5,808 nt of DNA from an uncultured Bacteroidales bacterium (GTDB lineage Bacteria > Bacteroidota > Bacteroidia > Bacteroidales > UBA3663), in NCBI GenBank assembly GCA_905236195.1, contig CAJOOX010000090.1:1-5808 (forward strand). Direction: 5' to 3'. The position numbers and the translations under genes are program-made. Below the pieces are notes generated by a model. It had not been told where the DNA came from and made no database searches. It saw nothing but the letters and a program-made list of their open reading frames with translations. Numbering within the stretch: the first letter of the stretch is position 1; every line of letters begins with the position of its first letter. Shown here piece after piece: positions 5,725 through 5,808 of the stretch.

Positions 5725-5808
5725 CACGACATCCATTGGATGCAGCTGGTGGTGCCGAACGAAGCGGCGAGGGCGGTCAGAGCGGCTATGATGAACTCAA
5801 GCACGGTC
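5724..5808 (-). CDS. C-terminal end of a smalltalk-like small protein (5' end outside window)
   Basis: On the minus strand, 27 codons from 5807 down to TGA at 5726-5724 read TVLEFIIAALTALAASFGTTS then CIQWMS. The pattern, a hydrophobic helix of the type (V/I)(I/L)xxLTAxAxxFGxTSC near the C-terminus, matches what I remember of the 'smalltalk' proteins, a family of about 30-40 residues in Bacteroides and relatives, often found next to an N-acetylmuramoyl-L-alanine amidase gene and an HU-like DNA-binding gene. The function of the family is unknown to me; the helix and the cysteine five residues before the C-terminal Ser suggest membrane association. If the assignment is right only 5-12 residues are missing beyond the right edge. 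It converges with ndk, and hairpin 5658-5677 would end its transcript. The call rests on motif memory over a short stretch. Confidence 0.6.
   Translation of the reverse strand, partial: TVLEFIIAALTALAASFGTTSCIQWMS

Noticed and set aside
1..5808. Mobile element, CRISPR array, tRNA/rRNA or phage region
   Set aside because: No transposase, integrase, terminal inverted repeats, regularly spaced repeats or RNA-gene signatures were seen; the genes are core housekeeping types.

Overview
This window looks like a chromosomal housekeeping region of a Bacteroidales bacterium, probably Bacteroidaceae or a close relative. Three things point there. First, several promoters fit the Bacteroidetes -33/-7 consensus (TTTG, 19-21 bases, TAnnTTTG) rather than the E. 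coli type. Second, the coding DNA is GC-rich while the short gaps are very AT-rich. Third, the proteins (TypA, an LptF/LptG permease starting MKKLDWYIIKKFLGTYFF, Ndk, a small acidic-tailed lipoprotein, and a C-terminal piece resembling the small 'smalltalk' proteins) read like Bacteroides-group proteins. The species cannot be given from the sequence alone.

Layout from left to right. Positions 2-805 (+) hold the C-terminal two thirds of a HI0933/BaiN-type flavoprotein, cut by the left edge. Its last 23 bases overlap the 3' end of a convergent PaaI-type hotdog thioesterase gene (783-1250, -), which has its own very good promoter at 1298-1329. Next on the minus strand is an LptF/LptG-family permease (1370-2446). 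A 113-bp AT-rich gap separates it from typA/bipA (2560-4395, -). Upstream of typA, across a 55-bp gap with a tandem 18-bp repeat, is a small lipoprotein gene of unknown function (4451-4975, -). A 199-bp divergent promoter region (4976-5174) separates it from ndk (5175-5639, +). After ndk lie two back-to-back hairpins, one suited to stop transcription on each strand. The right edge cuts a tiny minus-strand gene whose last 27 codons look like a smalltalk-type protein.

The minus-strand set lipoprotein-typA-permease may be read at least partly as one transcript, because no good promoter is visible between lipoprotein and typA and only a weak one before the permease. The combination is envelope-oriented: an exported lipoprotein, a ribosome-associated GTPase linked to stress adaptation, and an LPS transport permease. 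A shared function is only a guess. Most of the window is ordinary core genome. I see no mobile element, CRISPR array, tRNA or rRNA, and no strong evidence of a new multi-gene system. The points most worth a second look are the truncated small ORF at the right edge, the tandem repeat overlapping the lipoprotein stop codon, the unknown lipoprotein beside typA, and the structured ndk leader. No gene-free stretch exceeds 300 bases.
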